Both the position numbers and the translations under genes were made by a program. Source: an uncultured candidate division Zixibacteria bacterium (GTDB lineage Bacteria > Zixibacteria > MSB-5A5 > GN15 > PGXB01). From it: a stretch of DNA of 64,000 nt. The notes below the pieces were generated by a model. That model saw nothing but the letters and a program-made list of their open reading frames with translations, did not search any database and had not been told where the DNA came from. Position 1 is the stretch's first letter, and every line of letters begins with the position of its first letter. Positions 53,850-62,480 of this stretch are shown one piece after another. The stretch lies in NCBI GenBank assembly GCA_937925655.1, contig CALAMC010000057.1:41189-105188 (forward strand), given 5' to 3'.

Positions 53850-53945
53850 ATGCCGAGCGGAAAGAAGAGAAAACGTCAGAAAATTAAAACTCATAAGCGC
53901 AGAAAACGCAGGAGAGCTGACCGTCACAAAAAGAAAAATCGCTAG
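53850..53945 (+). CDS. 31-residue AURKAIP1/COX24-type small ribosomal protein
   Basis: ATG at 53850 follows TGGAGGA and encodes a short, very basic peptide: MPSGKKRKRQKIKTHKRRKR, ending with DRHKKKNR. The core 'KKRK..K...HK.RKR.R..RHK' is that of the bacterial AURKAIP1/COX24 (DUF1713, mS38-like) peptides, which sit on the small ribosomal subunit. It is 31 residues, too short for most gene finders. It lies 30 bases after the HU gene and is followed by a terminator, so it closes that transcript. Confidence 0.85.
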   Translation: MPSGKKRKRQKIKTHKRRKRRRADRHKKKNR

Positions 53946-53979
53946 CCAATTATAAATATACTGGCAGGAATTTTATCAA

Positions 53980-54025
53980 GGGGAAAATCGTTCCGAATTT
54001 TATGGAACGGCTTTCCCCGTTTTTT
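53980..54025 (+). terminator. Rho-independent terminator after the small ribosomal protein
   Basis: GGGGAAA..CGTTCC pairs with GGAACG..TTTCCCC around an AT-rich loop and is followed by GTTTTTT. Confidence 0.9.
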
Positions 54026-54131
54026 ATATCCGCCGCCACCGGTATCAACCGATAATTCATGTGTTGATTATACTGCACGATGCAGCATAAAGTTACAAGA
54101 GCCCGGCGGCTCCTCTTTCAAATACAAGTGA

Positions 54132-54147
54132 TGGCATCAGAATTGCA
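54132..54147 (+). promoter_or_regulatory. Sigma-54 (-24/-12) type promoter
   Basis: TGGCATCAGAATTGCA matches the RpoN consensus closely: TGGCA, then TTGCA, with GG and GC exactly 10 bases apart. The start would fall near 54157, right before the ATG at 54161 (or 54167), which gives almost no leader. Confidence 0.68.
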
Positions 54148-54160
54148 TTAAGCTTATCCC

Positions 54161-57022
54161 ATGCCTATGGGAATATCGAAAATAATTGCGGTTATTGCCA
54201 TCGCCATATCAGTCCTGGCGCCTTCCTCGCCGGCCGATATTTATGATCTTCGTGTCAACGACGACCAAACGGTAACCGACCAGGTTGACCCGCGTATCGC
54301 GATTGACCACAGTGGCGACTTCATCATCGCCTGGACCGATAAAAGGTCCGGAAACAGCGATATCTATTTCCGCTTCTATGACAGTTCCGGGACGCCTTCC
54401 GGTGATAATCGCCAACTGAATAATGACCCCGGCTCTTCGCCCCAGTATCGCCCGGCCGTAGCCGCCAATAACCTCGATCAATTCGCGGCCGTCTGGCAGG
54501 ATTTTCGCAACGGTACCTATCCGTTCGGGGCCGATATTTTCTTTGCCTCCATCGATACGTTGTCCGGTTCGACAAACATCGATATCACTGCTTCGGCGCC
54601 GGATTCCACCCGGGAATCTCCCGATATCGCCGTTCTGACCGGAGGCGCATATATTGCCGTCTGGTCGGATTACCGGAATAAAAACTGGGATATCTATGGC
54701 CAGATAATTACGATAAGCGGTTCAATGGTTGGCGGAAATTTTATTATCAACGATGATATCGTCAAAGCCGCCCAGCATGCACCACGGGTGGCCGCTCTGG
54801 CCGACGGGGGGTTTGTTGTCATCTGGTACGATAACCGAAATGGCGATGATGATATTTATGCCCAGCGCTATAACGCTTCGTTCACTCCCGTCGGAGTTAA
54901 CTTCATGGTCAACGATGATAATACCGGCAAGCGTCAGGCCTTTCCGGCCATCGCGGCCGACATCAATGGTCGGTTTTTTGCCGCCTGGGTGGACTGGCGT
55001 AACGGCGTCTATCCGGCCAATCCCGATATCTATGTCCGACGTTATGGCCCCGATGGAGCGCCGCTCGAAGCCTCGGTCAGGGTGGTTGGTAACGATGCCG
55101 GACGCCCCCAGCGCGATTGTGCCATCTGTGCCGACGCTATGGGCAATGTCTGCGTCGCCTGGGCCGATTCGACCGTTTACAACTGGGATGTTCGCGCCAG
55201 GATTATCGATTATCGCGGCATCATGGCTCCCGCCAGTTTCCTGTTAAGCCGCGAAGTTAACGGAAAACAAGTACAACCGGATATCGCCGCTGACGGTTTT
55301 AAAATGTATGCCACCTGGTCCGATTACAGAAACGGCAATTTCGATATCTACGCTTCGATTATAAAATATAACGATCCTTCGCTTGTACCCGGTGTCGCGG
55401 AAATCGCTTTCGAAATGGAATATGGTCAGGATCCTCCTGCACCGGTTATGGTGACCCTGACCAACGCCGGCTATGGAGCGCTGGAGTGGCGTGCCGCGGC
55501 CAGTGTTGACTGGCTGACCACGCTGCCGTCAAGCGGAACGACGCCGGATACCTTTTGGGTCGAAGTGACAGACAATTCCCTGACCACCGGTACGTACTAC
55601 GGACAAATTCGTCTGATAAATATCAGCCAGAACGATTCCTCGGTAGTTCTGCCGATTCGCCTGACCGTAACAGCGCCCCTGATAGATATTATTCCCGATA
55701 CCCTGATTTTCCGGGTGCATGCCGCCGGCGGCGAAGCCGCAAGTCAATCGGTTACCATTGCCAACGCCGGAACCGGATCGTTTTCATGGACAGCTCTGGA
55801 GTCGGCTTCCTGGCTTGACATCCTCGGCAATGCGACAGGCCGCGACGGCGATGTTATCGGCCTGGCCGTATCCATTACCGATCTTGAAGCGGGCGTATAT
55901 CGGACGGCGCTGGAAATTGTCTCGGACGAAGCGGCCAATTCACCGGAAACCTGCTGGGTGAATTTGACACTGGTCGATGACGTTCCGTACCTCACAGTCG
56001 AGCCGGAACATCTCGATTTTTATGACATAGTCGGTGACTTCTCGAGTCAACAGCTGAATATTCTTAATCTTGGAGGCGGACGTCTGGCTTGGACAGCATC
56101 CGAAAACTGCGCCTGGTTGACCCTGGATAAAACTGGCGGTAGCGATAACGATACGGTAACCGTCGGCATCAACACCGAAAACCTCCTTTCGGGATTCTTT
56201 TCGACCCAGGTGGATTTTTATGACGGTGCTTCATTTAACAGTGCGGTTACTGTATCCGTAAATCTCTATCTGTCTTCGGGCGACAGCGTCATTTTTATAA
56301 ACAGCAATACCATGCCGGGCATGGTCGGCGTTGTCCCGATTTACATCAACCTGATTGAACCGGCCAAGGCCGGATATGTCCCTTTTGCCTCCGACTGTAA
56401 TATCGTCCGGCTGGATTCATTGGTATTTGACAAAAACGGCTGGCCGGTTGATGTCGATTTTTATCAAAATTTCTACTCCGCGGCCGTCGGTGAATTCGGC
56501 TTTTGTCTGAATCCCGAGGCGTTCATGACCGAGGCCATTGCTCCGGGGCAGTACTATCTGGGCAACTTATTTTATACGGCGCGTGATACCAGCGCCATTG
56601 CGGTTATGGATACGGTTTACGCCGATAGCTCCGGGGCCTATATACTCGATACCCTGCTCGTAAACAGGCATCCGGGAATTCAAACGGGTTTGCTTAACAT
56701 CGGTTATCCCACGGGAATCGCCGATGATGTCCTCGCGATACCCGACAAAGTCGAATTAAAACAGAATTACCCCAACCCGTTTAACACTTCGACCATGATT
56801 GAATTTGCTCTGGACAAAAAGGCATGGGTTAAGGTGGAGATTTTCAATATCCTCGGACAGGTTATCCGTGAATATGATCTCGGCCTTCAAGGCCCCGGTC
56901 GTCATAAGATATTATGGGATGGCCGCCTTGGTAATTCTCAAGATGCGCCCAGCGGTGTATATTTTTACCGAATGACCGGGGAGTCGATTTATCAGGTGCG
57001 CAAGATGGTGCTTCTGAAATAA
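54161..57022 (+). CDS. Secreted seven-repeat propeller + BACON protein with sorting tail
   Basis: The 953 residues start with a signal peptide (ISKIIAVIAIAISVLAPSSPA). Residues about 35-385 hold seven repeats with a W-x-D-x-R-N-G...D-I-Y core: AWTDKRSGNSDIYF, VWQDFRNG, VWSDYRNKNWDIY, WYDNRNGDDDIYAQR, WVDWRNG, AWADSTVYNWDV and TWSDYRNGNFDIYAS. Seven such units suggest a seven-bladed beta propeller. Three BACON-like domains follow (about 405-690; core patterns 'N.G.G.L.W.A...DWL'), then a cohesin-like sandwich (about 705-850). The end is NYPNPFNTSTMIEFALD, VKVEIFNILGQVIREY and GVYFYRMT, the type A sorting domain of FCB secretion. Function unknown; binding of glycans or surfaces is likely. Confidence 0.83.
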   Translation: MPMGISKIIAVIAIAISVLAPSSPADIYDLRVNDDQTVTDQVDPRIAIDHSGDFIIAWTDKRSGNSDIYFRFYDSSGTPSGDNRQLNNDPGSSPQYRPAVAANNLDQFAAVWQDFRNGTYPFGADIFFASIDTLSGSTNIDITASAPDSTRESPDIAVLTGGAYIAVWSDYRNKNWDIYGQIITISGSMVGGNFIINDDIVKAAQHAPRVAALADGGFVVIWYDNRNGDDDIYAQRYNASFTPVGVNFMVNDDNTGKRQAFPAIAADINGRFFAAWVDWRNGVYPANPDIYVRRYGPDGAPLEASVRVVGNDAGRPQRDCAICADAMGNVCVAWADSTVYNWDVRARIIDYRGIMAPASFLLSREVNGKQVQPDIAADGFKMYATWSDYRNGNFDIYASIIKYNDPSLVPGVAEIAFEMEYGQDPPAPVMVTLTNAGYGALEWRAAASVDWLTTLPSSGTTPDTFWVEVTDNSLTTGTYYGQIRLINISQNDSSVVLPIRLTVTAPLIDIIPDTLIFRVHAAGGEAASQSVTIANAGTGSFSWTALESASWLDILGNATGRDGDVIGLAVSITDLEAGVYRTALEIVSDEAANSPETCWVNLTLVDDVPYLTVEPEHLDFYDIVGDFSSQQLNILNLGGGRLAWTASENCAWLTLDKTGGSDNDTVTVGINTENLLSGFFSTQVDFYDGASFNSAVTVSVNLYLSSGDSVIFINSNTMPGMVGVVPIYINLIEPAKAGYVPFASDCNIVRLDSLVFDKNGWPVDVDFYQNFYSAAVGEFGFCLNPEAFMTEAIAPGQYYLGNLFYTARDTSAIAVMDTVYADSSGAYILDTLLVNRHPGIQTGLLNIGYPTGIADDVLAIPDKVELKQNYPNPFNTSTMIEFALDKKAWVKVEIFNILGQVIREYDLGLQGPGRHKILWDGRLGNSQDAPSGVYFYRMTGESIYQVRKMVLLK

Positions 57023-57142
57023 CCTCTAAAATTCGGATTATCCTTTCAATTATCCCTATATTCCGCAATTAATTGCAACTTTATTATTTTTTCCTCGTCC
57101 AATTAAAATAAAGAAAAATATTCCCGGAATGCGAGGTGAACC

Positions 57143-58378
57143 ATGAAATCGGCTTTTATGATGTTTGGAGTGGGAGTTTTTCTACTCATCGTCTGTGGCA
57201 TGGCTTATGGCGATAACGGTCAGCTTTATGGCAAAATATATACCGATGACAAGGAAGTTTTCGAGGGCTTTATCCGGTGGGATAAAAACGAAGGCTCATG
57301 GCACGATGTATTAGACGGTACCAAAGAACTCGACCGGGAACGCGGCAAGCGCTATTATCGCGACCGCAACCGTCGCAGCAAAAGTATTTCAATATTCGGA
57401 TTGACCGTTTACGATGAAAACAACGGCCGTTTCTTCATGACCGGTTCCGCCGAATCCGGTCTGTTTATGGGCCATATCAAGACGCTTATTCCGGATGGCG
57501 ATAATGAAGTCATTCTGGTCCTGAAATCCGGCAAGGAGGTCTTGCTTGAAGGGGGGTCCACCGATATCGGCAACGATATCCGTGAAATCCTTATCAAGGA
57601 CATCAAGGAAGGCGAATTGGAATTATACTGGTCCGATATCGACAAAATTGAATTCATGCCCGCTCCCGGCGGTCGTGATGGTTTCGGGAAAAGGCTTTAT
57701 GGCACGGTCATGACGCGCCGGGGAGATAAATTCACCGGTTTCATTTCATGGGATGTCGATGAAATTTTCGAGGGCGACATCCTCGACGGCCGGGAATCGA
57801 GCCGCAAACGGAAAGTCGAATTCGGAAAAATCGAAAAAATCGAACGACGTTCATCGAATAGCTCCGTTGTTACCCTCAAGGGCGGTTCGGAAATGAGGTT
57901 AAGCGATTCCAATGATATCGACAGCGGTAACCGGGGCATTTGTATTTTTGACAAGAATCTCGGCCGCATAACTGTCGATTGGGATGAATTTGACGCCGTC
58001 ATATTCACCGACGCCCCGGCAGAGCCAAAATACGATCACTTCGACGGCGGCCGGGAACTCCGGGGTACCGTCTATACCGAAGGCGGCGAAACATATACCG
58101 GCCGAATCAAGTGGGACGACGACGAGGAATACACCTGGGAATTTTTGGACGGCAAATATAACGACATTGACCTTGATATCGAATTCGGAAATATCAAGTC
58201 CATTGAACGCAAGTCACGAAGCAGCAGCGTCGTGACGCTCAAAGACGGCCGCGAGTTCCGCCTTAGAGATTCCAATGATATCGATGATGATAATAAAGGC
58301 ATCTTTATTTTCGAGGGCAATGACAAAAATGATATCATGGTGGACTGGTATGATTTTGAAAAAATAATCTTCGAGTGA
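57143..58378 (+). CDS. Exported protein with three long internal repeats
   Basis: The 411 residues start with a signal peptide (FMMFGVGVFLLIVCGMAYG). Three repeats of about 110-140 residues follow (about 27-170, 178-295 and 305-411). Each starts LYGKIYTDD, LYGTVMTRRGDKFTGFISWD or LRGTVYTEGGETYTGRIKWD. Repeats 2 and 3 share EFGKIEKIERRSSNSSVVTL / EFGNIKSIERKSRSSSVVTL and RLSDSNDIDSGNRGI / RLRDSNDIDDDNKGI. The protein is rich in Asp, Gly and Lys and has no cysteine pairs in its mature part. I do not recognise the family. A GAGGTGAACC site precedes the ATG. Confidence 0.72.
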   Translation: MKSAFMMFGVGVFLLIVCGMAYGDNGQLYGKIYTDDKEVFEGFIRWDKNEGSWHDVLDGTKELDRERGKRYYRDRNRRSKSISIFGLTVYDENNGRFFMTGSAESGLFMGHIKTLIPDGDNEVILVLKSGKEVLLEGGSTDIGNDIREILIKDIKEGELELYWSDIDKIEFMPAPGGRDGFGKRLYGTVMTRRGDKFTGFISWDVDEIFEGDILDGRESSRKRKVEFGKIEKIERRSSNSSVVTLKGGSEMRLSDSNDIDSGNRGICIFDKNLGRITVDWDEFDAVIFTDAPAEPKYDHFDGGRELRGTVYTEGGETYTGRIKWDDDEEYTWEFLDGKYNDIDLDIEFGNIKSIERKSRSSSVVTLKDGREFRLRDSNDIDDDNKGIFIFEGNDKNDIMVDWYDFEKIIFE

Positions 58379-58428
58379 TAAAACGTCGAATACTACTGAA
58401 GCAAAACCCTCACAAAGACGCCCCCGTT

Positions 58429-58468
58429 GCGGTCAACCCCGTAGGCCGCTTCGGGGGCCGCTTTTTTT
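58429..58468 (+). terminator. Rho-independent terminator
   Basis: GCGG..CCCCG pairs with CGGGG..CCGC around an 11-base loop, followed by seven T. It ends the repeat-protein transcript. Confidence 0.85.
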
Positions 58469-58496
58469 AGATACTGAAATAATGACGGCAATAAAA

Positions 58497-58565
58497 AGAG
58501 AGTTTTCTTTGGTTGGACAAGAGGGGATAGGAGACATGTCCATGGAAACCAAAGAGAAACTCTCT
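58497..58565 (-). terminator. Long inverted repeat with T run on the - strand
   Basis: The arms AGAGAGTTTTCTTTGGTT and AACCAAAGAGAAACTCTCT pair over 18 bases with one bulge, and GGAC/GTCC adds an inner stem. On the - strand TTTTTAT follows, so it can end the CDF transporter transcript. The arms are longer than needed for a terminator and the loop holds AGGAG and a ten-codon frame on the + strand. Confidence 0.6.
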
Positions 58566-58629
58566 TAGTTCTCATTTAAAAAATATTACGAACCGGTTAT
58601 TTGTCAAGGTTAAAAAAATATGGCGCGTT

Positions 58630-59514
58630 TCATGAACGTTGATCGGATGACGAAGGCGGTTCGATATGAACCAGAACGTCGAGTATTGTCGGAAATGCCT
58701 TTTTAACCGAGGCGCCGATATTGTGGGCGATATCATGGCCCTGGCTGACCGTCAAATCTCCTCGAACACATACGGCGGCATCTATATAATATCCCGAACC
58801 GACCGCCCGCCCTTTAATCCAGCTGACCTTTTTCACTTCGCCTATCTTAGAAATGTGTTCCTTGAGTTCCTTTTCAAAAGCCAGGCCGGGCGAGGAAACC
58901 ATCAATGTCCCCACATTCTCCCGTAGTATCTTAACGGACTGCAATATAATCGAAAACGCGATATAAAGCCCGGCAATCGGGTCAAGAATCGGATAGCCGA
59001 TCTGGGCGACGACAATACCGATTAAAGCGCCCAGCGAAATTAAAACATCGGAACGATGGTCATGGGCATTGGCAATAACAGCCGGAGAACGGTATTCGCG
59101 ACCGATTTTCATCGTATATTTATAAAGCGATAATTTGATAATAATCGTGATAATGGCCGCCGCGGTAGCCATTTCATTGGGCGTTGCATAACTTTTATCA
59201 ATAATCGTATTGAATGCCTCGCGGCCGATATAAGCGCCGGTGATAAATAGAACCACGGCCACGAATATGGCGGCCAGATTATCAGCGTTGCCGTGACCGT
59301 ACGGATGATCGCGGTCGGGTGGCCTTTCGGAAATTCTTATGCCCAGCCAGACGACCACGTTGGCCACGATATCCAACAGCGAATTTATGGCATCGGCCAG
59401 AAGAGCCTGCGATTGTCCCCAAATCCCTCCGAACAATTTCAGGATTAGAAGGAAAATGTTAAACCCGAGCCCCAGCTTGGTGCAGGCAATCGGGGTTTTC
59501 AGTTTTTCCAGCAA
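58630..59514 (-). CDS. Cation diffusion facilitator (CDF) metal transporter
   Basis: The 294-residue protein has about six membrane helices in the first 200 residues and a cytoplasmic C-terminal domain. Metal-site motifs are ALLADAINSLLDIVANVVVW in TM2 and ANAHDHRSDVLISLG in TM5, and the histidine loop RPPDRDHPYGHGNADNLA is the FieF/ZitB type. It would export Zn, Fe, Mn or Co. The start appears to be a TTG (59514) with only a weak AGG site. A terminator lies between it and the TPR gene upstream, so it needs its own promoter, which I could not find. Confidence 0.88.
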   Translation of the reverse strand: MLEKLKTPIACTKLGLGFNIFLLILKLFGGIWGQSQALLADAINSLLDIVANVVVWLGIRISERPPDRDHPYGHGNADNLAAIFVAVVLFITGAYIGREAFNTIIDKSYATPNEMATAAAIITIIIKLSLYKYTMKIGREYRSPAVIANAHDHRSDVLISLGALIGIVVAQIGYPILDPIAGLYIAFSIILQSVKILRENVGTLMVSSPGLAFEKELKEHISKIGEVKKVSWIKGRAVGSGYYIDAAVCVRGDLTVSQGHDIAHNIGASVKKAFPTILDVLVHIEPPSSSDQRS

Positions 59515-59539
59515 CCTGCTACCTGCGTTTTTGAGCCAT

Positions 59540-59569
59540 AAAAAAGAACCCCGACCACGAGCCGGGGTT
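59540..59569 (-). terminator. Rho-independent terminator after the TPR gene
   Basis: On the - strand AACCCCG pairs with CGGGGTT around a short loop and is followed by CTTTTTT. It closes the purD-purE-TPR unit. Confidence 0.9.
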
Positions 59570-59582
59570 ATGTCAATATTTT

Positions 59583-60482
59583 TTAACCTTCACTGCTCTG
59601 GAAAGATTTCAATTCCTGCAGTTCTTTAATGTGTTCCTCCGCCGGTGTGATCAACTCCTTGGCCTTGGGATTCTTCTTGGCCACCCGGATAAACTTCTGC
59701 CAGTTGGCGATTACTTCATCGAGCTTATCCTGATTGTCATGCTCGAAGGCGATAGCCATGTTGTAATGCGCCAGATAATTATCGGGATTAATTTCGGAGG
59801 CTTTTTTGAACATCTGATAGGCCAGCGGATATCTCTCCTGCGCCTGATAGATTTGCCCCAGGCTGTTGAACGAATTAAAATACTCGCCGTTCAATTTGGT
59901 GGATTTGGAATAGGCGTCCACGGCTTCAGAGTATTTTTTGAGCTTCTGATACCCTTTGCCGAGAAGATAATAGCTTAAATAGTCATTGGTGACGACCGCC
60001 GTATATTTGGTCATAACGTCAACCAGGGCCGGCCAGTTCTGCTGAACCATGTAAATCCTGCCCAGTTCCTTATTAATCTCATTATTGTTCTTGTTGAGCT
60101 CAAGTGACTTTTTGAGAGCCTGTTCCGCTTCCAGGTATTTGTCATTTTTAAAATAGGTCTTGCCAAGGTTGGCCCAGGCGTCGGCGCTGGTGGCATCGAT
60201 TTCGGTGGCCTTGCGAAATTGCTCTTCGGCATTGGTCAATTTTTCCTGCGCGAAATAAATCGAACCGAGATTTATCCTCGCGTCCAGAAAATTGGCGTCC
60301 TCGGATATGGCCTTTTTGTATTCTTCGATGGCCAGGCTGTCATTGCCTCCCTGTTGCGCCGTTAATCCGGCGTTAAAATGCTCTTTGGCCTTTTCGGCAT
60401 CGGCCATGGCCACTGACGCACACAGGAAGATTAACAGCATGAGGGGGAAGGCTAACGGCTTCAGGTTTCCACTTCGAATCAT
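59583..60482 (-). CDS. Exported TPR-repeat protein
   Basis: The 299 residues begin with a signal peptide (FPLMLLIFLCASVAMADAEK). Seven or so TPRs follow: EHFNAGLTAQQGGNDSLAIE, FLDARINLGSIYFAQEKLTN, ADAWANLGKTYFKNDKYLEA, KELGRIYMVQQNWPALVDV, SYYLLGKGYQKLKKYSEAVD and AHYNMAIAFEHDNQDKLDE. The ATG at 60482 is fixed by GAAAGGAGAT just upstream; a TTG 18 bases earlier lies inside that ribosome site region and is unlikely. It follows purE, with which it has no obvious link. The role would be a periplasmic scaffold. Confidence 0.82.
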   Translation of the reverse strand: MIRSGNLKPLAFPLMLLIFLCASVAMADAEKAKEHFNAGLTAQQGGNDSLAIEEYKKAISEDANFLDARINLGSIYFAQEKLTNAEEQFRKATEIDATSADAWANLGKTYFKNDKYLEAEQALKKSLELNKNNNEINKELGRIYMVQQNWPALVDVMTKYTAVVTNDYLSYYLLGKGYQKLKKYSEAVDAYSKSTKLNGEYFNSFNSLGQIYQAQERYPLAYQMFKKASEINPDNYLAHYNMAIAFEHDNQDKLDEVIANWQKFIRVAKKNPKAKELITPAEEHIKELQELKSFQSSEG

Positions 60483-60553
60483 GCGTTTATCTCCTTTCAA
60501 ATCTTTTGTTCTTTTACAATCGGGCCGCCCGCGACGATTAAAAAAATCGCCGT

Positions 60554-60979
60554 TTAAAGCCGGGCGGCTATTTCGGGATATTTAATCCCGAGTATCCGGG
60601 CCGCCATAAAAGCGGCATTTTTGGCCCCGGCTTTACCAATTGCCATCGTTGCCACCGGAATGCCCGACGGCATCTGGGCGATCGCCAATAGCGAATCCAG
60701 GCCGTCCAGCGATGCCGGGAGCGGGACGCCAATGACCGGCAATTTCGTCCTCGCCGCGACCACACCGGGAAGCGCCGCGGCCATACCGGCCATACATATA
60801 ACGACTTCATACCCGTTGTCGGCGGCATGCCGGGCCAGTTCGTCGGTTTTGTCCGGATGACGATGGGCCGAGGAAATCTCCAGCTTGTTTTCGATGCCGA
60901 GGTCATCGAGGACGCCTTTGCAGGCGGCGGCATATTCCTCGTCCGACTTCGAACCGATTATTATTAATACTTTTGGCAC
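60554..60979 (-). CDS. purE: PurE, N5-carboxyaminoimidazole ribonucleotide mutase
   Basis: PurE acts in purine synthesis at the carboxyaminoimidazole step. The 141 residues show IIIGSKSDEEYA, the ISSAHRHPDK motif and IGVPLPASLDGLDSLLAIAQ, followed by MPSGIPVATMAIGKAGAKNA, all class I-like. In E. coli PurE the segment AGGAAHLPG contains a conserved His; here it reads AGMAAALPG, so that His is Ala. Class II (AIR carboxylase) enzymes also lack it. No purK is visible. The start is a GTG five bases after purD, with GGTGAGGG upstream. Confidence 0.92.
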   Translation of the reverse strand: MPKVLIIIGSKSDEEYAAACKGVLDDLGIENKLEISSAHRHPDKTDELARHAADNGYEVVICMAGMAAALPGVVAARTKLPVIGVPLPASLDGLDSLLAIAQMPSGIPVATMAIGKAGAKNAAFMAARILGIKYPEIAARL

Positions 60980-60983
60980 GTTA

Positions 60984-62273
60984 TTACACCCTCACCTTTT
61001 CCATATGCGCTCCGGCTCTGAAGCCGATATCATTGCGAAAATACATGCCGTCGAAAGTGATGCTTTCGACTACCTCGTAGGCGCGGCTCAAGGCCGCCTT
61101 CAAGTCTTTATCGGTGCCGGTTACCCCGATCACCCGGCCGCCGTCGGTGAGCCACTGCTTGCCGTCGCGGCGCGTCCCCGAATGAAACAGGTAGCATTTT
61201 TTATCGCTGTAGTTTCTTAACCCGAAAATACGCTTTCCTGTTTCCGCTTTTTGCGGGTAGCCCCGCGACGCCAGCACCACACAGGCCGCGGCGCCTTCAT
61301 CCCATTTGAGATCCCCGATGGCGTCAAGATTGCCGTCAATCATGGCAATAAATATATCCGCCAGATCCGACTTCAAAAGTGACAGCACCGCCTGTGTCTC
61401 CGGGTCGCCAAAACGGCAGTTGAATTCCATAACCTTTGGACCGGCCGAAGTAATCATGAGCCCGGCGTAAAGGATGCCCATATACGGATGGCCCTCGGCG
61501 GTCATACCGCGCACCGCCGGTTCGAGTATCTGTTCGACAATGAATTCCTTCATGGAATCGTCGAAAAACGGCACCGGGCAATAAGCGCCCATTCCGCCGG
61601 TATTGGGGCCGGTGTCGCCCTCGCCGATTTGCTTGTGGTCCTGCGACGGCAACATGACTTTGATCGTCTTGCCGTCGGTGAAACACATGATGGATAATTC
61701 CTGTCCCTCAAGGAACGTCTCGACCACGATTTTATTTCCGGCCGCACCGAATATTTTCTCCACCATGATTTTATTGATGGCCTCCGACGCCTCATCAAAA
61801 GTGGAAGCCACGATCACCCCTTTGCCCGCCGCCAAACCGTCGGCCTTGATGACTATCGGCATCTGCGAGGATTTCACGAATGTTATGGCCTGATTGGCGT
61901 CATCGAAAATCTGAAACGGGGCGGTGGGGATATGGTATTTACGCATGAATTCTTTGGCGAAGGCTTTGGAACCCTCGATACGGGCCGCCGCCTGAACCGG
62001 GCCGATTATGCGTAGTTTGCGCTTTTTGAATTCATCGACTATGCCCGATGTGAGCGGCTGTTCCGGGCCGACCACGGTCAGCGCAATTTTATTCTTTGCC
62101 GCGAAATCCGCCAAGCCCTTGATATCATCGGCCTTGATATCGACACATTCGGCAATCAGCCCGATACCGGCGTTGCCGGGGGCGACATAAACCTTTTTAA
62201 CCAGCCGGGAGCCGCGCAATCTCCACGCCAGGGCGTGTTCACGACCTCCCGAACCAACGACCAATACTTTCAT
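60984..62273 (-). CDS. purD: Phosphoribosylamine-glycine ligase
   Basis: PurD (GAR synthetase) joins glycine to phosphoribosylamine. The 429 residues begin MKVLVVGSGGREHALAWRLR and carry the ATP-grasp segments VVGPEQPLTSGIVDEFK, IKADGLAAGKGVIVA and TGGMGAYCPVPFFD, plus EFNCRFGDPETQAVL. I chose the ATG at 62273, with GAGGAATTGAGG just before it; a TTG nine bases upstream is inside that site. It heads the purD-purE-TPR unit. Confidence 0.96.
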   Translation of the reverse strand: MKVLVVGSGGREHALAWRLRGSRLVKKVYVAPGNAGIGLIAECVDIKADDIKGLADFAAKNKIALTVVGPEQPLTSGIVDEFKKRKLRIIGPVQAAARIEGSKAFAKEFMRKYHIPTAPFQIFDDANQAITFVKSSQMPIVIKADGLAAGKGVIVASTFDEASEAINKIMVEKIFGAAGNKIVVETFLEGQELSIMCFTDGKTIKVMLPSQDHKQIGEGDTGPNTGGMGAYCPVPFFDDSMKEFIVEQILEPAVRGMTAEGHPYMGILYAGLMITSAGPKVMEFNCRFGDPETQAVLSLLKSDLADIFIAMIDGNLDAIGDLKWDEGAAACVVLASRGYPQKAETGKRIFGLRNYSDKKCYLFHSGTRRDGKQWLTDGGRVIGVTGTDKDLKAALSRAYEVVESITFDGMYFRNDIGFRAGAHMEKVRV

Positions 62274-62480
62274 AAGCCTCAATTCCTCGAAAAAATATAA
62301 ACCATAAACATATGGATTTTTAAAAGTTTTTCAACAGGTTTTTTATACTGTGTAAATCCCCGTTTTCCCCCTCATTATTGGCACTCCACACCTTGTGATC
62401 GCTCCGGGTGACCGGTCCAAACTCGTTTCCGCATGCGGCAAACCTCTTTATCCCGCCTACAGCACAATACCCACGAATAA

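Noticed and set aside
58393..58575. A 60-codon - strand frame over the terminator and long hairpin
   Set aside because: It lies across two hairpins and has odd composition; the RNA structures explain the sequence better.
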